From assembly GCF_039522365.1 (NCBI RefSeq), contig NZ_BAAADJ010000001.1, positions 1-54,793 on the forward strand: 54,793 nt of DNA, read 5' to 3'. Shown piece after piece: positions 7,103 to 14,119 of the stretch (position 1 is its first letter; every line of letters starts with the position of its first letter). The notes beneath the pieces are model-generated. The model was not told the DNA's origin. It saw nothing but the letters and a program-made list of their open reading frames with translations, and made no database searches. Both the position numbers and the translations under genes were made by a program. Source of the DNA: Bacillus carboniphilus (GTDB taxonomy: Bacteria > Bacillota > Bacilli > Bacillales > JC228).

Positions 7103-7238
7103 AGAGGAATACTTGAATGAAGACCCAGGACTTGCAAACAATGCCACTCATCCAGTTAATCAAGTACTGCAAGGAAGGAAACATCGAGGCAAGAAAAGAG
7201 TGGTTCAACAGATGGGAAGACGAATTCCCCCGAATTAG
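7065..7238 (+). CDS. Possible small ORF overlapping its neighbours
   Basis: A 57-residue frame beginning MKDQLAWQRKIIREEY with a good TAGGAGG eight bases before its ATG. It overlaps the 6938 gene and almost all of the 7117 frame. Only one of the two overlapping frames may be the real gene; this one has the better ribosome site but a less protein-like sequence. Confidence 0.4.
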   Translation: MKDQLAWQRKIIREEYLNEDPGLANNATHPVNQVLQGRKHRGKKRVVQQMGRRIPPN

Positions 7239-7263
7239 AAACATAAAAAAGCGCCGGGTATAG
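7117..7263 (+). CDS. Possible small hypothetical protein
   Basis: A 48-residue frame beginning MKTQDLQTMPLIQLIKYC and continuing with an amphipathic helix (ARKEWFNRWEDEF). AGAGAGG precedes the ATG. It overlaps the 7065 frame. The sequence looks more like a folded protein, so I slightly prefer it. It ends inside a GC-rich hairpin (7253-7273). Confidence 0.5.
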   Translation: MKTQDLQTMPLIQLIKYCKEGNIEARKEWFNRWEDEFPRIRNIKKRRV

Positions 7264-7273
7264 GCCACCCGGC
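7253..7273 (+). other. GC-rich hairpin after the small-ORF cluster
   Basis: GCCGGGT and ACCCGGC form a 7-bp stem with a 7-base loop at the end of the 7117 frame. No T-run follows, so it may protect an mRNA 3' end or act as a weak, factor-dependent stop. Confidence 0.5.
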
Positions 7274-7321
7274 GGGAATAAAAGAAATTCGTCTACTCCA
7301 TTTTACCATAAGGGGTGGGCA

Positions 7322-7531
7322 ATGTTGAAGAGAACATTTGAAGTAGAAATGAATCCAGAAACACTTGAAATCAATGAAAAAATTGAAACAGGAAAAGTTG
7401 TTGTCTTAGTTTTGGATGGAGTAAAAGGGAAGGCTACAAAATGCGAGGCAGTTGAGCATGGTTTTACCATAATTGAAACTAGTAAAGGCAAACCAGTCAG
7501 AATTAAATTTGAGGATTATGAGTTGCTCTAA
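7322..7531 (+). CDS. XtrA/YqaO-like phage protein
   Basis: A 69-residue protein. The pattern of a VVVLVLDGV strand, a central HG and a C-terminal KPVRIKFEDYELL resembles the small XtrA/YqaO proteins of PBSX and skin elements of Bacillus, whose function is unknown. AAGGGGTGGG precedes the ATG. The resemblance is by eye only. Confidence 0.6.
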   Translation: MLKRTFEVEMNPETLEINEKIETGKVVVLVLDGVKGKATKCEAVEHGFTIIETSKGKPVRIKFEDYELL

Positions 7532-7550
7532 GGTCATCCAACGACCTTAG
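7528..7550. terminator. Short inverted repeat between convergent genes
   Basis: TAAGGTC and GACCTTA form a 7-bp stem between the end of the 7322 gene and the stop codon of the minus-strand peptide gene at 7547. It may act as a weak shared terminator. Confidence 0.5.
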
Positions 7551-7675
7551 AGAAGAAAATTAAAAATAGTTTCTGCATATTTAGCGATTATGTATAGAAC
7601 TAATGCACCTGCAGCTAGGCCCAAAATAGGAGCCACAATTTCATTTCTTACAAAGTTTTTAATGATGTTGATCAT
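7547..7675 (-). CDS. Small membrane peptide on the opposite strand
   Basis: A 42-residue ORF with GGAGGTAACT directly before its ATG encodes MINIIKNFVRNEIVAPILGL followed by a hydrophobic helix (about residues 13-32) and a short tail. It is the only leftward gene in the rightward early block and would be expressed independently. Size and topology resemble type I toxins, small holin-like peptides and superinfection-exclusion peptides. No function can be assigned. Confidence 0.65.
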   Translation of the reverse strand: MINIIKNFVRNEIVAPILGLAAGALVLYIIAKYAETIFNFLL

Positions 7676-7783
7676 AGTTACCTCCAAACGGGAAATTTAT
7701 AACTATTTTACCAGGTATCGAGATTTATATATATGACAAAAAGTGAGGATAAGACTCATTTTGTGCAGTAAGGAGGGAGAGAA

Positions 7784-9223
7784 ATGCAACTCGATTTATT
7801 TAGAGAAATAATAGTTGATAACTTCGCGGGTGGTGGAGGTGCCAGTACAGGAATTGAAATGGCTACAGGTTTATCAGTTGATATTGCTATTAACCACGAT
7901 CCAGCTGCTATTGCAATGCACAAAGCTAATCATCCAGATACAGAACATTATTGTGAGTCAGTTTGGGATGTAGATCCGGTGAAAGCAGTGAAGGGCAGAA
8001 AAGTAGGTTTAGCTTGGTTTTCCCCAGACTGTAAGCATTTTAGTAAAGCTAAAGGTGGAAAGCCTGTTGAAAAGAAAATTAGAGGCCTTGCTTGGATTGC
8101 GGTTAAATGGGCAGTTGCAGTAAAACCTAGAGTCATAATGTTAGAGAACGTTGAAGAGTTTAAAACATGGGGACCATTAAATAAAGAAGGTTATCCTGAT
8201 GAAAAACAAAAGGGTAAGACGTTTAATTCATTTGTGAAAGCACTAGAAGCATTAGGATACCAGGTTGAGTTTAAGGAACTTCGTGCTTGTGATTATGGAG
8301 CTCCTACCATTAGAAAAAGATTTTTCATGGTAGCTAGATGTGATGGCAGACCCATTGTCTGGCCAAAACCAACTCATGGTAATCCAGAAAGTTTAGAAGT
8401 TCAGGCTGGGAAACTCAAAGCTTGGCGAACAGCTGAAGAAATAATAGATTGGTCCATTGGAACACCCTCAATATTTGAAAGAAAGAAACCGTTAGCAGAT
8501 AACACAATGAGAAGAATTGCTCGAGGGATTGAGAGGTTTGTGGTTAATAATCCAAAGCCATTCATTGTACGAATAGGTCAAACAGGATTCGGTAGAGATA
8601 GGCTTCAATACGAACTAGACAAGCCACTTACCACTATTACAACCAAAGCTGAACACTGTCTAGTCACTCCTTTCATTTCTGCTTATTACGGAGAAACTGC
8701 AGCTAGTGAGGTAAGAGGGCAAATAATAAAAGACCCATTGCATACCATACCTACTGCTAACAGATTTTCATTAGTAACTGCTTTTATTGCCCAACAATTC
8801 AAAAGTTCAATAGGGCAAAAAATTGAACAACCATTAAATACAATAACAACCGTTAATAAGGCCAACTTGGTGACAGCTTTTCTTACAAAATATTACGGAT
8901 CTGATATCGGTCAGAATCTAAATGAACCACTTCATACTGTAACAACAAAAGACCGTTTCGGACTAGTAACAATTAAAGGTCAGGATTTTCGAATTGTTGA
9001 TATTGGAATGAGAATGTTACAACCACACGAGCTATATGCTGCTCAAGGGTTTCCAAGTGAGTATGTAATAGACAAAGATTATAAAGGGAATCCATATCCC
9101 AAAACGCAACAAGTCGCAAGATGTGGGAATTCAGTACCCCCATCATTTGCAGATGCATTAGTTAGAGCAAATTTACCCGAAATGTGCGTAGAAAATTCTA
9201 GGTATAAGAGAGCGCTAGTTTAA
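7784..9223 (+). CDS. DNA (cytosine-5-)-methyltransferase
   Basis: This 479-residue enzyme transfers a methyl group from S-adenosylmethionine to C5 of cytosine in DNA. Visible motifs: I (DNFAGGGGASTG, residues 11-22), IV with the catalytic Cys in an atypical SPDCKHFS context rather than PPCQ, VI (MLENVEEF), VIII (IRKRFFMVA) and X (GNSVPPSFADALV near the end). The region between VIII and IX holds four tandem repeats of about 32-37 residues. No restriction endonuclease is adjacent, so it is an orphan phage methylase, probably protecting phage DNA from host restriction. AAGGAGGGAG precedes the ATG. Confidence 0.93.
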   Translation: MQLDLFREIIVDNFAGGGGASTGIEMATGLSVDIAINHDPAAIAMHKANHPDTEHYCESVWDVDPVKAVKGRKVGLAWFSPDCKHFSKAKGGKPVEKKIRGLAWIAVKWAVAVKPRVIMLENVEEFKTWGPLNKEGYPDEKQKGKTFNSFVKALEALGYQVEFKELRACDYGAPTIRKRFFMVARCDGRPIVWPKPTHGNPESLEVQAGKLKAWRTAEEIIDWSIGTPSIFERKKPLADNTMRRIARGIERFVVNNPKPFIVRIGQTGFGRDRLQYELDKPLTTITTKAEHCLVTPFISAYYGETAASEVRGQIIKDPLHTIPTANRFSLVTAFIAQQFKSSIGQKIEQPLNTITTVNKANLVTAFLTKYYGSDIGQNLNEPLHTVTTKDRFGLVTIKGQDFRIVDIGMRMLQPHELYAAQGFPSEYVIDKDYKGNPYPKTQQVARCGNSVPPSFADALVRANLPEMCVENSRYKRALV

Positions 9224-9268
9224 TGCACATTTTCCGTGGAAAAAATGAAACGAACAGGAGGAAATCAA

Positions 9269-9370
9269 ATGAATAACAAAAGAAACAAAAGAGTAATCTT
9301 TTCACTAATTACTTCATTAGCAAGCATATTTGGCATTAGCTTTCTGATAGGATTGTTCATTTTCAATTAA
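9269..9370 (+). CDS. 33-residue membrane peptide
   Basis: An ORF with a perfect ribosome site (ACAGGAGGAAATCAA) encodes a basic start (MNNKRNKRVIF) followed by one hydrophobic helix of about 20 residues. It follows the methyltransferase by 45 bases and is probably co-transcribed. Function unknown. Confidence 0.65.
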   Translation: MNNKRNKRVIFSLITSLASIFGISFLIGLFIFN

Positions 9371-9508
9371 CAGAAAAGTAGGTAATTGATTTAAGAAATT
9401 GTTAAAAATATTCAATAATTTATACTATAATAAAATTGTGTCCTTCATTGTGTTCCTGTTTTAATAATTGTCGAAATATAAGTTTTTTTGTCGAATTGAA
9501 TATTTATG

Positions 9509-9524
9509 GTATCAATTGATACCG
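9509..9524. promoter_or_regulatory. 16-bp perfect palindrome upstream of the TA operon
   Basis: GGTATCAATTGATACC is a perfect 16-bp palindrome 58 bases before the toxin gene, in an AT-rich gap of about 210 bp (9371-9581) that otherwise holds no gene. A TATACT -10-like hexamer follows at 9533-9538, but no well-spaced -35 is seen. It is the likely operator for the HTH domain of the downstream antitoxin. Confidence 0.65.
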
Positions 9525-9581
9525 TTATTGGATATACTAGTTTTATCCGGAGATGTAGTTAGCACTTAATGGAGGTTTGTT

Positions 9582-9929
9582 TTGTCTAATAATTCTGAAA
9601 AGTCTTTTCTTCGTGAAGCTAAACAACTCATCTCTAGAGGAAAGAAAGATTTCATTAAAAGAACATACGACCATCCATCTGGGAAAAAGGTTAGATGGAT
9701 AGAAGCTCTTTTTGAAATTGGGCTAACAAGCGTGGATCAATGCTGGGATGAAGCGCTAAAGTTAACTCCAAATGACTATATTGACGGACCCTGTGTTGAT
9801 AACGATCGACCTCAGGATGGAAAAGTTATTTGGATTTTCAAAAAGGAAGTGAATGGTGTGTTGACTTATATCAAAATGAAAATCGATCACCGAGGGTGCG
9901 TGTGTTTATCTTTCCACAAAGATTGGTGA
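9582..9929 (+). CDS. MqsR-like toxin of a Panacea TA pair
   Basis: A 115-residue protein starting at TTG (9582) after GGAGG. The pattern of an N-terminal helix (FLREAKQLISRGKKDFI), a central ALFEIGLTSVDQ segment and C-terminal strands (VIWIFKKE, YIKMKI, CLSFHKD) resembles MqsR, a RelE-fold mRNA interferase. It lies 47 bases upstream of an MqsA/Panacea gene. If active it would cleave mRNA when the antitoxin is lost, for example during infection by another phage. Catalytic residues cannot be assigned by eye. Confidence 0.68.
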   Translation: MSNNSEKSFLREAKQLISRGKKDFIKRTYDHPSGKKVRWIEALFEIGLTSVDQCWDEALKLTPNDYIDGPCVDNDRPQDGKVIWIFKKEVNGVLTYIKMKIDHRGCVCLSFHKDW

Positions 9930-9976
9930 AATTATACTAATCACTGTCTAATAATAAGTAACGGAGGAACAAAACG

Positions 9977-11005
9977 ATGGAGGGCACTAATATGGCATCA
10001 ACAAAAAATAAGTACTGTGATGGTTGCCAAAAGGATGTTGAAGCTAAAGTTGTCGAACGCCGTTCAAACTATACAATTAAAGGTGAAAATATTGAAATAG
10101 ACGAACGAGTCTTAATGTGTGCCTGTGGTCAAGAATTATATGATGAAAATTTAGATTCTGAGACCATGAAAACGCTCACAAAGATGTATGAAGATAGAAT
10201 TGGATTGTCTCTTGAAGATATTAAATCCATTCGAGCCCAATTTGGCTTATCTATGGATTTATTTTCTCGTATTTTGGGGTGGAGTAAGGCTACTATTGCT
10301 CGGTATGAAACAGGTAAATATATTCCTGATTCATCACATATGTCAGTTCTAAAAAGATTAAAAGAACATCCAGAAGCAATTGACGAGTATTATAAACTAA
10401 CTAAGCATAAATTTAATGAAAAAGAACAACAAAAAATTAATGAAAAACTTTCTAATACAGATCAACAGTCTGTTGAAAAAGGGCTAGTTGAAGCTCTTCA
10501 TATAAATTATAAATTACATGAGAAAACTATTGAGTCGGGATATAGCTCTTTTTACTTAAACAAACTAATAAACATGATACTTTTTTTCGCTAGTAAGGGT
10601 GTTCAAAAAACAAAATTAATGAAGCTTCTTTTTTATACAGACTTTCTTAATTATAAAAGAAATTTGTTATCAATGAGTGGGATGCCATATGTACGTTTGC
10701 CTTATGGACCCGTTCCTAAAGACCATGACTTACTAATATCAACAATTGATAAAAATGATATGATTGATATCGAGTATGAATTTGTTAACGACTATACTAT
10801 AATAAATATCAAAGCTCTTAAAGAGTTTGACGATACTTTATTTAGTGAAGAAGAATTAGAAATTTTACGTCAAGTTAATGAATATTTTAATAACTTTGGT
10901 TCTGTAGCAATAAGTAATTTTTCACATGAAGAAGATGGATGGAAATATACCGACGATAGAGATATTATTTCTTATGATTATGCTGATTCTTTAAAATTGG
11001 ATTGA
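9977..11005 (+). CDS. Panacea (DUF4065) antitoxin with MqsA-like N-terminus
   Basis: A 342-residue antitoxin. Residues 10-55 form a zinc finger (YCDGC and MCACG), about 75-130 an MqsA-like helix-turn-helix (LSMDLFSRILGWSKATIARY), then a linker, and about 190-330 a Panacea/SocA-like domain (KTKLMKLLFYTDF, PYVRLPYGPVP). Panacea domains neutralise many unrelated toxins. The HTH probably autoregulates through the palindrome at 9509. AACGGAGGAAC precedes the ATG. It forms an operon with the MqsR-like toxin. Confidence 0.85.
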   Translation: MEGTNMASTKNKYCDGCQKDVEAKVVERRSNYTIKGENIEIDERVLMCACGQELYDENLDSETMKTLTKMYEDRIGLSLEDIKSIRAQFGLSMDLFSRILGWSKATIARYETGKYIPDSSHMSVLKRLKEHPEAIDEYYKLTKHKFNEKEQQKINEKLSNTDQQSVEKGLVEALHINYKLHEKTIESGYSSFYLNKLINMILFFASKGVQKTKLMKLLFYTDFLNYKRNLLSMSGMPYVRLPYGPVPKDHDLLISTIDKNDMIDIEYEFVNDYTIINIKALKEFDDTLFSEEELEILRQVNEYFNNFGSVAISNFSHEEDGWKYTDDRDIISYDYADSLKLD

Positions 11006-11056
11006 TATTATTGTAATATTTTAAAATAACCAAATATGTCCAAGAGACGAAAGCGT

Positions 11057-11112
11057 GAGGACACTGATCGAGCTGGAGAACCCGGCCTGATTGGTGTCCT
11101 CTTTTGCTTTTT
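11057..11112 (+). terminator. Terminator after the TA operon
   Basis: GAGGACAC (11057-11064) pairs with GTGTCCTC (11094-11101) around a structured loop and is followed by TTTTGCTTTTTT. It separates the TA operon from the next transcription unit. Confidence 0.78.
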
Positions 11113-11127
11113 AAGGAGGAAAAGTTT

Positions 11128-11310
11128 ATGCGTCAGATTGGTGACGAAGTGCTAAAATGGGCAAAACACAACAGGATTCCTCTTCGAAGTGGTGCTACTA
11201 CAAGAAAAAACTCAAAGAAAGAAAAACTAAGCAAACATGATTTGATTGATCTTATGGGAATGAATCGACCAACTTACAGAAGGAATAAAGGTGCATTTAG
11301 ACAAAGATAA
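11128..11310 (+). CDS. Small hypothetical phage protein
   Basis: A 60-residue basic protein (MRQIGDEVLKWAKHNRIPLR) ending in DLMGMNRPTYRRNKGAFRQR. The ATG at 11128 has AAGGAGGA upstream; a start at 11104 would lie inside the terminator stem. Similar proteins lie before late regulators in Bacillus phages. Function unknown. Confidence 0.75.
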   Translation: MRQIGDEVLKWAKHNRIPLRSGATTRKNSKKEKLSKHDLIDLMGMNRPTYRRNKGAFRQR

Positions 11311-11331
11311 AAAATGTACGGAGGTTAATGA

Positions 11332-11715
11332 GTGGTGTATTCACAACTATGTTTATTTAATGAGATTGATGAAAAACAAGTCCGTTCAATTGTTATTAAA
11401 GAATTAAAACAATATAGAGCATTAAAAATTCATTTAGAAAATAAAAAGGAACAAAAAGATAAAGGAATAGCAAACCTTTTCCCATCATTGAGAGATTCTT
11501 CTGAGGAAGCTGCTTTAAAGGTAAGGCAAATTGAAAAAGCATTATATGGATTATTAGATGATTCTGAAAGAGCAATTGTTGAGAAGAAATACTTAAATAA
11601 TAATCCACAAAATGACCTGGTCATTATGGAAGAACTTTGCTTAAAAAAGGATCCTTATTATAGAAAAAAGAGGTATGCAATTCAAACCATAGCCACTGCT
11701 TTAGCGATCATATAA
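11332..11715 (+). CDS. ArpU-family late transcription regulator
   Basis: A 127-residue protein starting at GTG (11332) with ACGGAGG upstream. The C-terminal half has the ArpU/RinA-like pattern (RQIEKALYGLLDDSERAIVE, then KDPYYRKKRYAIQTIATALA), a sigma-factor-like helix-turn-helix. Such proteins switch on late packaging and structural genes in Gram-positive phages. Its position directly before the late region fits. Its own targets are unknown but probably lie just downstream. Confidence 0.85.
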   Translation: MVYSQLCLFNEIDEKQVRSIVIKELKQYRALKIHLENKKEQKDKGIANLFPSLRDSSEEAALKVRQIEKALYGLLDDSERAIVEKKYLNNNPQNDLVIMEELCLKKDPYYRKKRYAIQTIATALAII

Positions 11716-11750
11716 AAATCGAGAAAAAACCGATAAAACTTAGAGAAAAA

Positions 11751-11778
11751 GGGTGCCAAATTGGGGACCTTTTTTTTG
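11751..11778 (+). terminator. Terminator after the late regulator
   Basis: A short imperfect stem (GGTGCC with GGGACC, one mismatch, loop AAATTG) is followed by a run of eight T. The preceding stretch contains two copies of GAGAAAAA (11721-11728 and 11743-11750). Confidence 0.65.
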
Positions 11779-11803
11779 TTGATTTTCTTCTAATATTTAC
11801 CTT

Positions 11804-12124
11804 AAGAGGTTTCTCTTGGGTAAAGCATCTATCCCATATCGATGATGTACTCGGGTGTATCGAATGACGTTGAAGGTCACTAGCTGAACGGGAGGGGTGA
11901 CTGGAGTCTAAGCAGAATTGCGCGCGGTAGCTACGGGGTAGGTAAAGGTGAAATTCCTTTGCTGAAGGAAGGTGACTTTTATGTACCTATCGACTCTAAA
12001 TATCCCAAGCATCCTCCTGGGCGATTGATTTGAGTCGGGAAACCAAAAATAATAAAAAGCTATTAGCACAAGGCGGTGTGTAATGGAATTACTGGGAAAA
12101 ATACAATAACTGAGTGAAAGCTTT
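11804..12124 (+). ncRNA. Candidate structured late-leader RNA
   Basis: The 475-base gap between the late regulator and the 12191 gene contains many local stems: AAGAG/CTCTT (11804-11817), TCGAT/ATCGA (11839-11863), GTCAC/GTGAC (11876-11901), an 8-bp GGTAGGTA/TACCTATC (11937-11991), TTCCTT/AAGGAA (11954-11970), GTAAT/ATTAC (12080-12092) and AAAGCT/AGCTTT (12056-12124). GACTC at 11992-11996 can pair either with GAGTC 11904-11908 or with GAGTC 12032-12036. It is probably a regulatory leader or a non-coding RNA of an unrecognised class. Confidence 0.6.
11981..12028 (+). CDS. Possible 15-codon leader peptide
   Basis: ATG at 11981 follows AAGGAAGGTGACTTTT, a good ribosome site, and reads MYLSTLNIPSILLGD then TGA. 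The ribosome site is the 3' arm of the 11954-11970 hairpin, and the ORF covers the alternative-pairing element at 11992-12001. This is the arrangement of a translation-controlled leader. Expression is not demonstrated. Confidence 0.45.
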   Translation: MYLSTLNIPSILLGD

Positions 12125-12190
12125 AGCAACCTATTTGCAGGAAAATATCTCCTTTTGTCGAACTGAGTAGATGGGAGGGGGTGAAATTAA

Positions 12191-12475
12191 ATGTCTGCAG
12201 TTGAGAAGTTAATTAGTAATGGTCAAGAAGTGGTAAATAGAAACAAACAGCCTGGCATATATTCTGACTCTTATGTATCAGGTGTTGAGTATGAAGAGTG
12301 GATTGCAAAAGTTATTTTCTTTATAGATGATAACAGAAAAAATATTCCGGAATTTTTATATAACCGTGTGATTGAAGCTGCAAAAGATGCAGTGGGAAAT
12401 GGTACCGAATATTTCGATCGAATAATTGGTGTGTTGAAGAGTTTGAGTGAAAGAGAAGAATTTCAAAAAGTTTGA
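12191..12475 (+). CDS. Hypothetical phage protein
   Basis: A 94-residue, mostly helical, acidic protein (MSAVEKLISNGQEVVNRNKQ) starting at ATG with GGGAGGGGG upstream. It is the first gene after the structured leader and is followed by a terminator, so it may be a separate short unit. No family recognised. Confidence 0.72.
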   Translation: MSAVEKLISNGQEVVNRNKQPGIYSDSYVSGVEYEEWIAKVIFFIDDNRKNIPEFLYNRVIEAAKDAVGNGTEYFDRIIGVLKSLSEREEFQKV

Positions 12476-12482
12476 TAAACAT

Positions 12483-12510
12483 AGCATCCTTCAAGGGTGC
12501 TTTTTATTTT
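12483..12510 (+). terminator. Intrinsic terminator
   Basis: AGCATCC and GGGTGCT form a 7-bp stem (one G-T) and are followed by TTTTTATTTT. It follows the 12191 gene directly. Confidence 0.8.
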
Positions 12511-12537
12511 GTATAACAAAGTAGGTGAGTAGATGAA

Positions 12538-13098
12538 ATGAATTTTGTTCAACCTATCCGAGATCCAAAAGTCATTGATGGGATAAAACAATATTTAAAG
12601 TTAAGGAGTTTAAGAAACTACCTCTTTTTTTGTTTTGGAATCTATAGTGGTCTACGGGTAAGTGATTTGAGAATGTTACGTGTTGGAATGGTTAAAGGGA
12701 CACACGTTAACATTCAAGAGCGGAAAAATAAAAATAAAAAGAGATTCATTATTCATCCAGAAATCAGAGAAGACCTAAGTAGATATATTGCTGGAAAGAG
12801 TGATGATGAATTTCTGTTTCCAAGTAGGCAAATTAAGAAGAAAAGCAGACTTAGAGGGCAACCATTTGACCGTAGTACTGCATATAAAATGTTGAATGAT
12901 GCAGCTCGCCAATTTGGACTTAGGGAAATAGGTTGCCACACCATGAGGAAAACCTGGGGTTACCAACTATATAAACAAGATCCTAGTAACCTAGTGTTAC
13001 TAATGGAAATGTATGGCCATAGTGATCCAACGATTACTTTACGTTACATTGGGGTCACTCAAGACATGATGGATGCAGCTATTTTAAGACTTGGGTGA
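12538..13098 (+). CDS. Second tyrosine recombinase, catalytic domain only
   Basis: A 186-residue protein with all catalytic hallmarks: Arg in SGLRVSDLRML (about residue 40), His-x-x-Arg in CHTMRKTW (about 138), His in YGHSDPTI and Tyr in LRYIGV (about 171). It lacks the N-terminal arm-binding and SAM-like domains of the element's main integrase, so it is about half the usual size. It lies between the late regulator and the terminase genes, a position where such short recombinases are found in Bacillus phages. It may resolve DNA multimers. Its target is unknown. Confidence 0.82.
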   Translation: MNFVQPIRDPKVIDGIKQYLKLRSLRNYLFFCFGIYSGLRVSDLRMLRVGMVKGTHVNIQERKNKNKKRFIIHPEIREDLSRYIAGKSDDEFLFPSRQIKKKSRLRGQPFDRSTAYKMLNDAARQFGLREIGCHTMRKTWGYQLYKQDPSNLVLLMEMYGHSDPTITLRYIGVTQDMMDAAILRLG

Positions 13099-13343
13099 AA
13101 CACAATTTAAAGAGTTTGGCACTCATTTTCTGAAAGCGAGAAAAAAGTAATATTACCAATAGATTTCTATGATTCAATGAGTGCAACAGAATATATATTA
13201 TGATTCACTCTAGAACCAGATATTAGGAGAAAACATAGCGAAGTGCCTCCAATGAATTTAAATCAAATTTAAGGTGTCTAGCGCTCCATTTGCGGGGTGA
13301 TTTTTAAAAACGTGAAAACAAACTCAATTAAGCTTGGAGGTGG
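13099..13343 (+). other. Intergenic region before the terminase genes
   Basis: No convincing gene is present in 245 bases. A 9-bp inverted repeat (GCACTCATT 13119-13127, AATGAGTGC 13176-13184) and a repeated TATGATTCA are visible. One frame reads KKVILPIDFYDSMSATEYIL before a stop and could be a decayed coding fragment. Confidence 0.4.
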
Positions 13344-14081
13344 GTGTATGACGTGTCTAGAGAGCCAAGTCCTAAAAGATTAAAAGCTTTAAAAATATGG
13401 TTGAAAAGTGGTAGAGAAAAGAAACCGAAAGAGATTGCTGAGGAGTTAGGAGTTAGTGCGAATCAAATTCGAAAGTGGAAATGCGTAGACAAATGGGAAG
13501 AGATTCCTGATACACCTAATAAAAGAGGTGCACCTTACCGGAATAAAAATGCTGTAGGTAATAAAGGTGGAGGGGCTCCGCCAGATAATCAAAACGCTGT
13601 AAAGCATGGTATGTTTCGTAAGTGGCTTCCTAATGATAATGAGCTAAAGGAAATATATGATGCTGCTCGAGAAGGAATGAGCACACTTGATATTCTCTAT
13701 GAAGAAATTCTTATTGGATTCACAAATTTTATTCGTGCCCAGAAGTTGATGTATGTTAAGGATCAAGACGATATGACAAAAGAATTAAAGAAAGAAAAGT
13801 TCTTTAAAGAAAAAGTTGAGAGAATCAACGATGATGGGGAAGTAGTTGAGGAATTTGTTGAGACACAAGGGGAACGAGAGTATGAGATTCAATTTGCCTG
13901 GGACAAGCAGGCAAAACTTCTAACTGCTCAAGCTGCAGCAATGAGAGCATTGACCTCTAAAATAAAACAATATGAAGAGTTAATTAGAACTCTTCCTCCG
14001 AATGATGTTAAGGAAGAGCATAGATTAAGAGCAGAAAAACTTAGAGCAGATATAAAGGCGGTTAAATCTAAGGCATGGTAA
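13344..14081 (+). CDS. PBSX/XtmA-type terminase small subunit
   Basis: A 245-residue protein. Residues 1-60 form the phage-terminase HTH (KPKEIAEELGVSANQIRKWK), followed by the characteristic Gly/Asn-rich RGAPYRNKNAVGNKGGGAPP and QNAVKHGMF, then a helical C-terminal domain for oligomerisation. It starts at GTG (13344) with GGAGG close upstream; GTG 13353 is an alternative. It would recognise phage DNA for packaging. A different P27-like small subunit lies next to TerL, so this protein may be a retained second module. Confidence 0.82.
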   Translation: MYDVSREPSPKRLKALKIWLKSGREKKPKEIAEELGVSANQIRKWKCVDKWEEIPDTPNKRGAPYRNKNAVGNKGGGAPPDNQNAVKHGMFRKWLPNDNELKEIYDAAREGMSTLDILYEEILIGFTNFIRAQKLMYVKDQDDMTKELKKEKFFKEKVERINDDGEVVEEFVETQGEREYEIQFAWDKQAKLLTAQAAAMRALTSKIKQYEELIRTLPPNDVKEEHRLRAEKLRADIKAVKSKAW

Positions 14082-14119
14082 ACATGTCTTTTTATTTTAT
14101 TTAAGAGGAGTAGATTGTT

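Noticed and set aside
11804-12124. Group I or group II intron
   Set aside because: No recognisable group I P/Q/R/S core, no group II domain V, no split gene and no reverse transcriptase or homing endonuclease nearby.
11908-12129. Minus-strand ORF in the late leader
   Set aside because: Its composition is not protein-like, it lacks a ribosome site and it lies over the dense hairpins.
12538-13098. This recombinase as the prophage integrase
   Set aside because: It is remote from attL/attR and lacks DNA-binding domains; the full-length integrase at 547-1686 adjoins attL.
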